A stretch of DNA of 5,964 nt, taken from Clostridia bacterium. Its GTDB lineage: Bacteria; Bacillota; Clostridia; Christensenellales; HGM11417. The stretch spans positions 1-5,964 of the forward strand of contig JAFQWR010000129.1 in assembly GCA_017407365.1 (NCBI GenBank), written 5' to 3'. This document shows positions 1 to 5,964 of the stretch, piece by piece (position 1 is the stretch's first letter; every line of letters begins with the position of its first letter). The translations under genes were made by a program, and so were the position numbers. The notes beneath the pieces were generated by a model. It was not told the origin of the DNA and did not search any database. It saw only the letters and a program-made list of their open reading frames with translations.

Positions 1-874
1 AGATACGCCCTTCCATCACACAAACGATATAATTTGCATACGCCATTGCCACGTCCACGCCTGTAACGCGCTCTATTTCTGCAAAGAAAGCATTGCTGTT
101 GACCTCACAGAGCAGCATACCCTGCGCTCCGTACAACAGATCGATGCCGCAATAATCCAGCTTCAACGCGCGTGCGGCACGCTCCGCCATTTCTCTTGCA
201 CCCTCAGGGAAATCCGTTATTTCCCCCTTGCCACCCAATCCGACATTGCTTCTGAAATCATCGCCGCCCGACTGCCGTTGCATACAGGCAACCGCCCTGC
301 CGCCGACCACGATGACACGAAGATCTTTGCCCGCGCTTTCCTGCACAAACTGCTGATACAGATGAGGGTACGGGTACAGACGCCCGTAGATGTCAAGAAG
401 CTGAGCCTTGTCGCGCACCAGATGCACCTGCCTGCCCAACGAGCCAAACGCTTCCTTTACCACCATAGGATAGCCAAGCGTTTTTTCTACCTCCTGCAAA
501 AAGCGTGATTCATCGCCACGCATATAGCATAGGGGCGCACTTACTGTTTTGGGCATGGGTACAACACCCGAAAGTGCAATATGCGTAAGAAGCTTATCGT
601 CGCAAACCTCCACCGCCTCTGCGCTGTTAAACAGCCGTATGCCCAGCCTTGTCAGCATACGGGCAATGTGCTTGTCTTTATCCAGATACACCACGAAATC
701 GCACGGGGGGAGCCTTAGACGAAGCGCTTCGTTGTCGCAATATGCGGGCACGAAATCGTTTTGCATCACCTCGCATTCCACACCGAGCGCACGAAAAGAC
801 TGCACAAGCCGTGACGTCTGCTCCTCTACCGCCTGAGAGCGATAGAAGGCGTTGATCAGTATGATACCCTTCAC
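1..874 (-). CDS. RimK/LysX-type ATP-grasp ligase, C-terminus cut by window edge
   Basis: This is probably a cytosolic ATP-dependent carboxylate-amine ligase of the RimK/LysX ATP-grasp family, which activates a carboxylate as an acyl phosphate and joins it to an amine, often adding glutamate or a similar residue to a protein or small molecule. The 291 visible residues show an N-terminal pre-ATP-grasp domain (about 1-88), then CDDKLLTH (91-98), PKT (108-110), the nucleotide-binding segment GYPMVVKEAFGSLG (134-147), GKDLRVIVVGGRAVACMQR (182-200), DFRSNVGLGGKGE (206-218), CGIDLLYG (242-249) and the metal-binding stretch CEVNSN (256-261). The start is GTG, chosen because AAGGAGG lies 7 nt upstream; an ATG at 881-879 is in another frame and only 0-1 nt from that site. 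The start overlaps the helicase stop as GTGA, which suggests translational coupling. The frame stays open to base 1, and family length suggests only a short tail is missing. The EVNSN loop continues AFF where RimK usually has PG. The substrate is unknown. I am confident of the fold, not of the reaction. Confidence 0.88.
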   Translation of the reverse strand, partial: MKGIILINAFYRSQAVEEQTSRLVQSFRALGVECEVMQNDFVPAYCDNEALRLRLPPCDFVVYLDKDKHIARMLTRLGIRLFNSAEAVEVCDDKLLTHIALSGVVPMPKTVSAPLCYMRGDESRFLQEVEKTLGYPMVVKEAFGSLGRQVHLVRDKAQLLDIYGRLYPYPHLYQQFVQESAGKDLRVIVVGGRAVACMQRQSGGDDFRSNVGLGGKGEITDFPEGAREMAERAARALKLDYCGIDLLYGAQGMLLCEVNSNAFFAEIERVTGVDVAMAYANYIVCVMEGRI

Positions 875-3800
875 GCTTCATCCTCCTTGGAAAACAGCCA
901 CATCAGCTCGTCCTGCGTGAGCGAGGTGAGAAGCTGCTCTCCCTCCTGAATAATTTTATCGCTGAGTGCCTGCTTTTTGGCTTGCAGCTGCATGATTTTT
1001 TCTTCGATGGTATCCTTAACCACAAGCTTATACACCTGCACGCTGTTTTTCTGACCGATACGGTATGCACGGTCGGTTGCCTGATTCTGCACGGAAAGAT
1101 TCCACCACGGATCGTAATGCACCACAATATCTGCGCCGGTGAGATTCAAGCCCGTTCCGCCTGCGCGCAGGGAAATCAGGAATACGGGAACATCTCCCTC
1201 GTTGAACTGCTCTACAAGGCGCATACGCTCTACCTTATCGGTACTGCCCTGCAGAGTATACGAGGCAATATTCAGCGCCTGCAATTCCTTCTGAATGATA
1301 GCAAGCATAGAGGTAAACTGAGAAAAAATCAGGAGCTTATGCCCGGAGGACACCGCACTTGAAGCAAGCTCCAACACCATCTGGAGCTTTGCGTCGTTTC
1401 CGTCGTAATCCTCTACGGCAAGGCGCGGACTGCAACAAAGCTGACGCAGCTTGGTGAGAAGAGAAAGCACAAGAATGCGGTTGGTATCTCCGCCTTTAAG
1501 TTGCTCACGGAAGGAGGCAAGCTGTGCGTAGTAAAGCTCTCTCTGACGGTCCTCAAGCCCTGCCGAAAGCACCGTTTCCACCTTGGGCGGAAGCTCTGTC
1601 AGCACGTTGCTCTTCAAGCGCCTGAGCACAAAGGGGCTGACGGTACGTTGCAGATTGCGTGCTACACGCTCGTTTTCCTCCGCGATTACCGCACGCTCGT
1701 AGCGCTCTCTGAATTTGGCATAGTGATACAGGTATCCGGGCATAACGAAGTCGAAGATGGACCACAGCTCGGAAAGATTGTTTTCGATGGGCGTGCCCGT
1801 TAAAGCAAAGCGGTGCTTGCTGACAATCCTTTTGACCGAGAAGGATTTTTGCGTGGTATGATTTTTGATGCATTGCGCTTCATCCACAACGGCAAACAAA
1901 AAGCTTTTGCCCTCGTACAGCTCGATATCACGGCGCAAAAGATCGTAGCTGGTGATCAAAACATCGTAGCGCTCGCTTTCGGCAAGGCGCGCACGCCTTT
2001 CTTCTACACCGCCCATCACGCAAAGCACGTTGAGGTCGGGCGCAAACTTTCTGAATTCGTTTTGCCAGTTTAATATCAGCGAGGTGGGACAAACAATCAG
2101 CGAGGTTTTACCCTCGTTCCGATAAGAGTAAAAGAGCGCAATAAGCTGTACGCTTTTACCCAAGCCCATATCGTCGGCAAGAATACCGCCCAGGCCGAAC
2201 TCGCAAAGAGTGCGCATCCAACGGAAGCCCGTTTTCTGATAATTTCTTAAAACCGCATCCAACTGCTCGGGCACGGCAACGGAGCTTTCGTCAAAGCTTT
2301 TCAGCTTATCGATTGCAAGCATAAAGGCGTCGTCGGCATCCAACGAAACAGCCTCGTCCTCGATGGCAGAAAGTGCATATCCCCTGCTCTGCGGCAGGCT
2401 CACGGTGCCGTTTAAGTCGGAGGCAGAAAGATCAAGCTCGTCCAGGATGTCCTCTGTACGGGCAAGAAGCGCCTCGTCTATCAGCGCAAAGGTACCGTCC
2501 TTTAAGCGCACATAGTGCTTGCGCTTACGGTATGCGGCAAGTATTTCGAGGAGCTGCTTTTGCGTATATCCCTCTAAACGCAGATCCAGATCAATCAGAT
2601 CTCCACGCAGTCTTACTCCCACAGAAAGCTTTGAGGGGCGCCTGATCTGTATTCTTTTGAATTTATCCGAAACAAATATCTCTGCAACAGAGGCAAAGCG
2701 AGCCTTTCCCTCTGTTAAAAAGCGGTAGATCGCCTCATCGTCACGAATGATAAATTTTCCGTTATCCGTACCGAAGTATTCCTCAATCAACTGCACGAAG
2801 CAAGCTTCCCGAACGAAATCTCGCTCCTCTCTTCCCTCTGCAAAAGGGTCTACCCTCTCTTCACCGTACCACACGCACGGATCGCAAAGCACGTCGCCCT
2901 CGTCTGAAAGATCGAGATACAGCGCAGGCTTGCCCTCGGGAAGGGGATCCTTTTCGGCGCTCTGCCATCCGTTGCCGTCCGCCGTAATATACGGAAGTGC
3001 GGGCATAAGCACGGACTTATAAAACGGACGGATCCGCTCCTTTTCTATCTCTATCACGTTTCCGTCCTTTAATGCGGAGAGCAGGGGAGCGAGCGCCTCT
3101 GTAAAGCCCTCCGAGCAGACGTATACCTCGTTTTGCGTAAAATAATACAGGCTTTTTTCTCCGCTGAAAAGCAAAACATCCTTGATGCCTGCCGCAAGCT
3201 TATAGCACGATCTTACCTTATTTAAGGTAAACACAAGCGGCGGATCGGTATGACACAGGGCAAGCGGTCTATCCTCCTGCGTGCCGGAAAAGGAATCACG
3301 GTAAAACAAAACGGGCTCCTTGTAGCAGGTAAAAAAATCGTCGATTCTTCTGCCCGCAAGGGTAAGCACACCGTTTTTCAAGTCCGAATTGCCGCCCAGA
3401 AGCATTTCCTCCCGCGCCTGCTCCACCACAAACGAAAGAAGCTCTCTGCTTTCGGCATCAAAGCATTCGGGCGCGTGCACAAAGCCAAGCCTCTCGCCGT
3501 AGCGGTAGTTTTCCTCTGCCATCACTCTTTTGGCAAAGGCAGAAAGGTCACGTATTACGTAAAACCTCGTTTTGCCTATCTCAAAGCCAACCTGAATGCC
3601 GCCTGCGGAGGGGGCAATGATTGCACGGAGCCGCACCCCGTTTTCGGGAAACAGCGTGATATTGCGGATTGCCTTATTGCGGTACAGCTCAATCAGTCCG
3701 TTTGCCGTAGTGGGTTGCGAGCCAACAGCAAGCGCAGGGCGCATAGCGCTTTCCTTTTCGTAGACAAACGCCGCGGCGGCAATATGCTTGCACGGGCCTG

Positions 3801-4044
3801 CACGAAGCTGAAAGGCTGAGCATCCGCATTCATAATCGTAAAGCTCTCCCTTCTGATCAAATTCTATACGCACATCGTACGACCTACCCTTTGTGCCCGC
3901 CACGTGTGCGTGCAAAAAAAGGCGATCCTCCTTCAGCTCTGTTTTAAGACCTGTTACGGCGCCCTTTTTTACATATTCCTTGGCACGGCGCAGCACACGC
4001 GCGTCGTATACCTCTTCGTATAACGATTTTAACTTTACTCTCAT
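871..4044 (-). CDS. SWIM zinc-finger SNF2-family helicase/ATPase
   Basis: This is a bacterial Swi2/Snf2 (superfamily 2) DNA translocase. Family members use ATP to move along double-stranded DNA and remodel protein-DNA complexes, usually without strand separation. The 1057 residues begin with a SWIM zinc finger, CxCx9CxH (C73, C75, C85, H87). A long middle region follows; about 450-590 resembles the bacterial SNF2-associated domain (LKDGTFALID at 514-523). The helicase core starts near LRNYQKTGFRWM (599-610). It shows Walker A DDMGLGKS (624-631), DEAQ (721-724), motif III LTGTPIENN (748-756), LRRLK (807-811), then the second RecA lobe with LLIFSQF (904-910), motif V SLRAGGTGLNL (958-968) and motif VI QATDRAYRIGQ (988-998). 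All catalytic motifs are intact and the length is normal. The ATG start has a modest site (GGAAAGAG, 3 nt upstream) and a good promoter about 30 nt upstream. It is the first gene of its unit and overlaps the ATP-grasp gene by 4 nt. The cellular role of this bacterial class is poorly defined. Confidence 0.96.
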   Translation of the reverse strand: MRVKLKSLYEEVYDARVLRRAKEYVKKGAVTGLKTELKEDRLFLHAHVAGTKGRSYDVRIEFDQKGELYDYECGCSAFQLRAGPCKHIAAAAFVYEKESAMRPALAVGSQPTTANGLIELYRNKAIRNITLFPENGVRLRAIIAPSAGGIQVGFEIGKTRFYVIRDLSAFAKRVMAEENYRYGERLGFVHAPECFDAESRELLSFVVEQAREEMLLGGNSDLKNGVLTLAGRRIDDFFTCYKEPVLFYRDSFSGTQEDRPLALCHTDPPLVFTLNKVRSCYKLAAGIKDVLLFSGEKSLYYFTQNEVYVCSEGFTEALAPLLSALKDGNVIEIEKERIRPFYKSVLMPALPYITADGNGWQSAEKDPLPEGKPALYLDLSDEGDVLCDPCVWYGEERVDPFAEGREERDFVREACFVQLIEEYFGTDNGKFIIRDDEAIYRFLTEGKARFASVAEIFVSDKFKRIQIRRPSKLSVGVRLRGDLIDLDLRLEGYTQKQLLEILAAYRKRKHYVRLKDGTFALIDEALLARTEDILDELDLSASDLNGTVSLPQSRGYALSAIEDEAVSLDADDAFMLAIDKLKSFDESSVAVPEQLDAVLRNYQKTGFRWMRTLCEFGLGGILADDMGLGKSVQLIALFYSYRNEGKTSLIVCPTSLILNWQNEFRKFAPDLNVLCVMGGVEERRARLAESERYDVLITSYDLLRRDIELYEGKSFLFAVVDEAQCIKNHTTQKSFSVKRIVSKHRFALTGTPIENNLSELWSIFDFVMPGYLYHYAKFRERYERAVIAEENERVARNLQRTVSPFVLRRLKSNVLTELPPKVETVLSAGLEDRQRELYYAQLASFREQLKGGDTNRILVLSLLTKLRQLCCSPRLAVEDYDGNDAKLQMVLELASSAVSSGHKLLIFSQFTSMLAIIQKELQALNIASYTLQGSTDKVERMRLVEQFNEGDVPVFLISLRAGGTGLNLTGADIVVHYDPWWNLSVQNQATDRAYRIGQKNSVQVYKLVVKDTIEEKIMQLQAKKQALSDKIIQEGEQLLTSLTQDELMWLFSKEDEA
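882..888 (-). promoter_or_regulatory. Strong Shine-Dalgarno site that sets the GTG start of the ATP-grasp gene
   Basis: On the minus strand AAGGAGG occupies 888-882, followed by a 7-nt spacer and GTG at 874-872. It lies inside the last codons of the SNF2 gene. The near-perfect match to the anti-Shine-Dalgarno sequence supports the GTG rather than any ATG as the start, and shows that the downstream gene can recruit ribosomes on its own as well as by coupling. Confidence 0.8.
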
Positions 4045-4074
4045 ACGCTCTTTCCAATTTTTACTCGATATATT

Positions 4075-4103
4075 ATTATACCACAGATGGCAAAAAGAAA
4101 CAA
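4075..4103 (-). promoter_or_regulatory. Predicted extended -10 sigma-A promoter for the SNF2/ATP-grasp unit
   Basis: Read on the minus strand, a perfect TATAAT lies at 4080-4075 with TGG just upstream (TGn extended -10). Exactly 17 nt further upstream is TTGTTT at 4103-4098, a weak -35 that matches the consensus at TTG only. Transcription would begin near 4068, giving a leader of about 25 nt before the ATG at 4044. The site lies between the terminator of the previous unit and the helicase gene, where a promoter is expected. Confidence 0.72.
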
Positions 4104-4138
4104 CTAAAAAGTCAAAGATTTATCCCTCTGTTTGCAAC

Positions 4139-4170
4139 AAAAAAGCCCGTAGCAAGGTAGCGCTACGGGC
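4139..4170 (-). terminator. Intrinsic (Rho-independent) terminator after the zinc-ribbon gene
   Basis: On the minus strand a perfect 9-bp, GC-rich stem (GCCCGTAGC pairing with GCTACGGGC, arms 4170-4162 and 4153-4145) encloses an 8-nt loop and is followed directly by six T residues (4144-4139). It starts 16 nt after the stop codon of the zinc-ribbon gene. On the plus strand the hairpin is followed only by AAATCTTTTC, so it is mainly a minus-strand terminator. It separates the nif3/zinc-ribbon unit from the SNF2 unit. Confidence 0.9.
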
Positions 4171-4186
4171 AAATCTTTTCTGTTGT

Positions 4187-4891
4187 TTATTCTGCTAAGT
4201 ACAGCACACGCTTGCAGTGCTCGCACTCTACATAGCCGTTTTCCTTTAAGAAGGCCTTATCTCCGAGAGAAAGCTCCATGCTGCATACGCCGCACATATT
4301 CGAGCGAATTTCCACAAAAACGGGATACAGCTTATCCGCACGCTTCTGCGTATACATCTCCATCATAGCGGGCTCAACACCTGCGGCAAGCGTTGCAAGC
4401 TGCTCTTTGATGGCGTTGATTTCTGCCGCACGGGATTTTTTCAGCTCATCGTATTTCTGCTTATACGTTTTATATTCTTCCTTTGCTGCCGCAAAACGCT
4501 TACGGAAGCTGTTGAATTCTCTTGCAACCTCCTCGATATCACGCTGCAGGGCGGCAATCTCGTTGTCGATTTTCTTTAAGGAATCGGCAAGCTGAGCAAT
4601 CTTCTTTTCGATGTAGCGCAGCTCATCAAGATCGTTTTTGCTCTCTTCCACAGAAGCCTCATACTCTGCAAGCGTGGTGCTTTCACGCTCCTGCTTTTCG
4701 CAGAGCTTATGATATGCGGCGATCAGCTCCTCGGCACGGTGGTCCATACGGCGAGAGGTTTCCTCACTCTCCAACAAAAACGCCTTTGCCTGAGAAGCAC
4801 GCTTGCGCTCCTCGGAATTTTTTAATTCGTTTTCGATTTTGCGTAAAAGTCCGTCGACCTTCTGGTATTCTAAAATTGCCTGATAGTTCAT
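4187..4891 (-). CDS. Coiled-coil protein with C-terminal C4 zinc ribbon (DUF164 type)
   Basis: The 234-residue protein has two parts. Residues about 5-170 are almost wholly charged helix with heptad-like spacing (for example KNDLDELRYIEKKIAQLADS, 85-104), consistent with a long antiparallel coiled-coil hairpin. Residues 200-234 form a zinc ribbon with CGVC (200-203) and CEHC (223-226), ending in the family-typical CKRVLYL. No signal peptide or membrane segment is visible, so it should be cytosolic. Length and architecture fit the widespread C4-type zinc-ribbon family (DUF164), whose biochemical role is not established; nucleic-acid or protein binding is plausible from the fold alone. The ATG is supported by GGGAGG 7 nt upstream. 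It follows the nif3-like gene by 42 nt, a neighbourhood seen in many bacteria, and is the last gene before the terminator. Identification of the family is secure, function is not. Confidence 0.9.
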   Translation of the reverse strand: MNYQAILEYQKVDGLLRKIENELKNSEERKRASQAKAFLLESEETSRRMDHRAEELIAAYHKLCEKQERESTTLAEYEASVEESKNDLDELRYIEKKIAQLADSLKKIDNEIAALQRDIEEVAREFNSFRKRFAAAKEEYKTYKQKYDELKKSRAAEINAIKEQLATLAAGVEPAMMEMYTQKRADKLYPVFVEIRSNMCGVCSMELSLGDKAFLKENGYVECEHCKRVLYLAE

Positions 4892-4898
4892 ATTACTT

Positions 4899-4904
4899 CC
4901 TCCC
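4899..4904 (-). promoter_or_regulatory. Shine-Dalgarno site of the zinc-ribbon gene
   Basis: GGGAGG on the minus strand (4904-4899) lies 7 nt before the ATG at 4891 and directly abuts the 3' arm of a small inverted repeat. The strong match supports the chosen start. Confidence 0.75.
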
Positions 4905-4923
4905 GATGCAATCGTTTTGCATC
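4905..4923 (-). repeat. Perfect 7-bp inverted repeat in the nif3/zinc-ribbon gap
   Basis: GATGCAA (4905-4911) and TTGCATC (4917-4923) are exact reverse complements separated by 5 nt. In the minus-strand transcript they could form a small hairpin between the nif3-like stop and the ribosome binding site. There is no T tract after it, so it does not look like a terminator. It could be an mRNA processing or stability element, a protein-binding operator, or chance. Confidence 0.5.
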
Positions 4924-4933
4924 TACTACTTTA

Positions 4934-5740
4934 TTATATAACGGTAAAGGGCGCACGCTCGCTTTGGCTGACAAAAAACCGAACTCCGTTTTTGCCATCC
5001 AGCCGATGTGCAAGCTCCTCTACGTAAAAGCGTTCCTGTGCATAATGATCGGTCGCAATGACGCTAAGACCGACCTCTCTGGCGAAAATAAAGCTTTCGT
5101 GGCGCATATCGCCCGAAATATAGGTGTCACAGCCGTAGCGAAGCGCCTGCTGAACGCAATCCAACGAGCCTCCGCCACCGTTTACAATTCCCACCCTTTT
5201 TACCTTAGCAGACGGATCACCGCCAAAATGACACCAATCTGTTTTCAATGTATTTTTTACAAACGCGGCATATTCCTGCAGAGTAAGCTCTTTTTCAAGC
5301 TCACCAACATAGAAGCAGCCGCCGCCCGACGAGGTGACCTCCTGCGGCTTTGCCTGCAGGATACCCAGCCTTTTTGCAATTGTTTCGTTGATTCCGTTTG
5401 GGCAGGCATCCATGCTCAGGTGCGAGCTGTATATATACAGCCCCTCCTGAATGGCTCTGATTACCACAGACGCAGGATGCATCTCTACCGAAAGGCTCTT
5501 TTGCCCCGAATACACGGCGGGATGATGTGTCAGTATCATCTCGCAACCCAACGCCTTTGCCTCTTCTATAACCGCATTCCCGGCGTCTAATGCGCAAAGA
5601 ACACGCGATACATGGCGAAGGGTGGGAGCAACTAAAAGTCCGCTGTTGTCGTAATATCCAAGCTCAGAAACCATTTCCTTGCTGTATTTTAAGGGGATGA
5701 TTTCCTCAATAAGCGCACATACCTCTTTGATCGATGCCAT
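4934..5740 (-). CDS. Nif3-like (DUF34/YbgI) dinuclear metal center protein
   Basis: The 268-residue protein belongs to the Nif3/DUF34 family, whose members form toroidal hexamers with a two-metal site in each subunit. The expected ligands are visible: THHP (H72, H73), HLSMD (H107, D111), and DHYAQE (H232, E236). Other family hallmarks are YDNSGLLV (30-37), GIVNGGGG (184-191) and ISGDMRHE (208-215). Length matches short bacterial members such as YbgI, without the extra central domain of longer Firmicutes forms. The biochemical role is unsettled: GTP cyclohydrolase I type 2 is a common but weakly supported label, and metal-chaperone or hydrolase roles have been suggested. The ATG is supported by GGAGAG 5 nt upstream and starts 1 nt after the stop of the preceding, probably trmK, gene. 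No signal peptide is visible. The family assignment is secure; the activity is not. Confidence 0.94.
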   Translation of the reverse strand: MASIKEVCALIEEIIPLKYSKEMVSELGYYDNSGLLVAPTLRHVSRVLCALDAGNAVIEEAKALGCEMILTHHPAVYSGQKSLSVEMHPASVVIRAIQEGLYIYSSHLSMDACPNGINETIAKRLGILQAKPQEVTSSGGGCFYVGELEKELTLQEYAAFVKNTLKTDWCHFGGDPSAKVKRVGIVNGGGGSLDCVQQALRYGCDTYISGDMRHESFIFAREVGLSVIATDHYAQERFYVEELAHRLDGKNGVRFFVSQSERAPFTVI

Positions 5741-5741
5741 A

Positions 5742-5964
5742 TCAGCTCTCCGGATTTAATTTACTTTGCACACGCACGAGCATATAAGACACCGCAATGC
5801 CGTATTCCTCCGTAAAAGAACGGTCGGGATGTCCCTCGGGAATTTTAGAAAGAATCTGCTCGTTTTTGGCCTGCTCTTCCGTTAAATAACGCAGAAAATC
5901 CTGCGTGGGCTCACTCAGATTTGTTTTACCGAAAAGCATTTCCGCACGTGTGAGGGTATCATCC
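5742..5964 (-). CDS. trmK: C-terminal fragment, probably tRNA (adenine(22)-N1)-methyltransferase TrmK
   Basis: Only the last 73 residues are in the window; the frame is open to the right edge, so this is the 3' part of a longer gene and not a small gene starting at the internal ATG at 5939. That ATG has no Shine-Dalgarno site, and the frame continues upstream as DDTLTRAE. The fragment holds a RAEMLFGKTNL stretch and then a charged helical tail (FLRYLTEEQAKNEQIL), resembling the C-terminal helical region of TrmK, in which an (E/L)LFG-type motif precedes a coiled-coil tail. The catalytic SAM-binding Rossmann domain is outside the window, so the call cannot be confirmed from catalytic motifs. 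It also rests on context: in Firmicutes trmK commonly lies directly upstream of a nif3-like gene, and here the spacing is 1 nt. TrmK methylates N1 of A22 in tRNA. The alternative is an unrelated hypothetical protein. Confidence 0.55.
   Translation of the reverse strand, partial: DDTLTRAEMLFGKTNLSEPTQDFLRYLTEEQAKNEQILSKIPEGHPDRSFTEEYGIAVSYMLVRVQSKLNPES
5746..5751 (-). promoter_or_regulatory. Shine-Dalgarno site of the nif3-like gene
   Basis: GGAGAG (minus strand 5751-5746) lies within the last codons of the upstream gene, 5 nt before the ATG at 5740. It supports the start and implies co-translation of the two genes. Confidence 0.65.

Noticed and set aside
678..881. Minus-strand ATG-initiated frame of 67 codons starting at 881
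   Set aside because: Its ATG touches the Shine-Dalgarno site (no spacer) and it overlaps the ATP-grasp gene in another frame; the GTG at 874 gives a conserved protein.
1870..1884. DEAQ instead of DEAH/DEGH in the helicase Walker B motif
   Set aside because: DEAQ is usual in bacterial SNF2-family proteins, so it is not a sign of an altered enzyme.
3250..3819. Plus-strand open frame of 189 codons antisense to the SNF2 gene
   Set aside because: It lies wholly inside a confidently identified gene, has no recognisable domain, and its composition fits a shadow of the opposite-strand codons.
4110..4120. TTGACT on the minus strand, a better -35 match than the one chosen
   Set aside because: It lies about 29 nt from the TATAAT, too far for a sigma-A promoter, and no -10-like sequence is found at 16-18 nt from it.
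4933..4938. TATAAT on the minus strand at the end of the nif3-like gene, a possible promoter for the zinc-ribbon gene
   Set aside because: At the proper spacing upstream the sequence is CGAGCG, with no resemblance to a -35, and there is no TGn extension; the bases are also the last codons and stop of the gene.
4964..5590. Plus-strand open frame of 208 codons antisense to the nif3-like gene
   Set aside because: No family motif is seen, and the opposite strand encodes a protein with all expected metal ligands; it is a chance open frame.

Overview
The window looks like a chromosomal segment from a Firmicutes bacterium, most likely a clostridial-type gut lineage with roughly balanced base composition. 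The grounds are strong purine-rich Shine-Dalgarno sites, tightly packed genes, a clostridial-style SWIM/SNF2 helicase, and the gene order (probable trmK) - nif3-like - C4 zinc-ribbon that is common in Firmicutes. No rRNA, tRNA, CRISPR array, insertion sequence or phage gene was seen. All supported genes lie on the minus strand, so transcription runs from high to low coordinates.

Upstream unit (5964 down to about 4139): the 3' end of a gene that is probably trmK (tRNA m1A22 methyltransferase, cut by the window edge), a complete Nif3/DUF34 dinuclear-metal protein starting 1 nt after it, and a complete coiled-coil plus C4 zinc-ribbon protein 42 nt further on. The unit closes with a strong intrinsic terminator (9-bp stem, T6 tract). 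A small perfect inverted repeat sits directly against the ribosome binding site of the zinc-ribbon gene.

Downstream unit (about 4103 down to 1, continuing outside the window): an extended -10 promoter with a short leader, then a 1057-residue SWIM-finger SNF2-family ATPase. Its stop codon overlaps the GTG start of a RimK/LysX-type ATP-grasp ligase by 4 nt (GTGA). The ligase gene reads open through the left edge of the window; its 291 visible residues cover essentially the whole catalytic fold.

How the genes work together: the first unit pairs a probable tRNA-modification enzyme with two conserved proteins of poorly defined function. The second couples a nucleic-acid translocase to a peptide-bond-forming ligase through overlapping start and stop codons, so the two are probably made together. 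Whether they share a function cannot be decided here. Most of the window is ordinary housekeeping-like sequence. No clear novel defence or mobile system was found. The most intriguing points are the SNF2/ATP-grasp coupling and the unusual metal-binding loop of the ligase.
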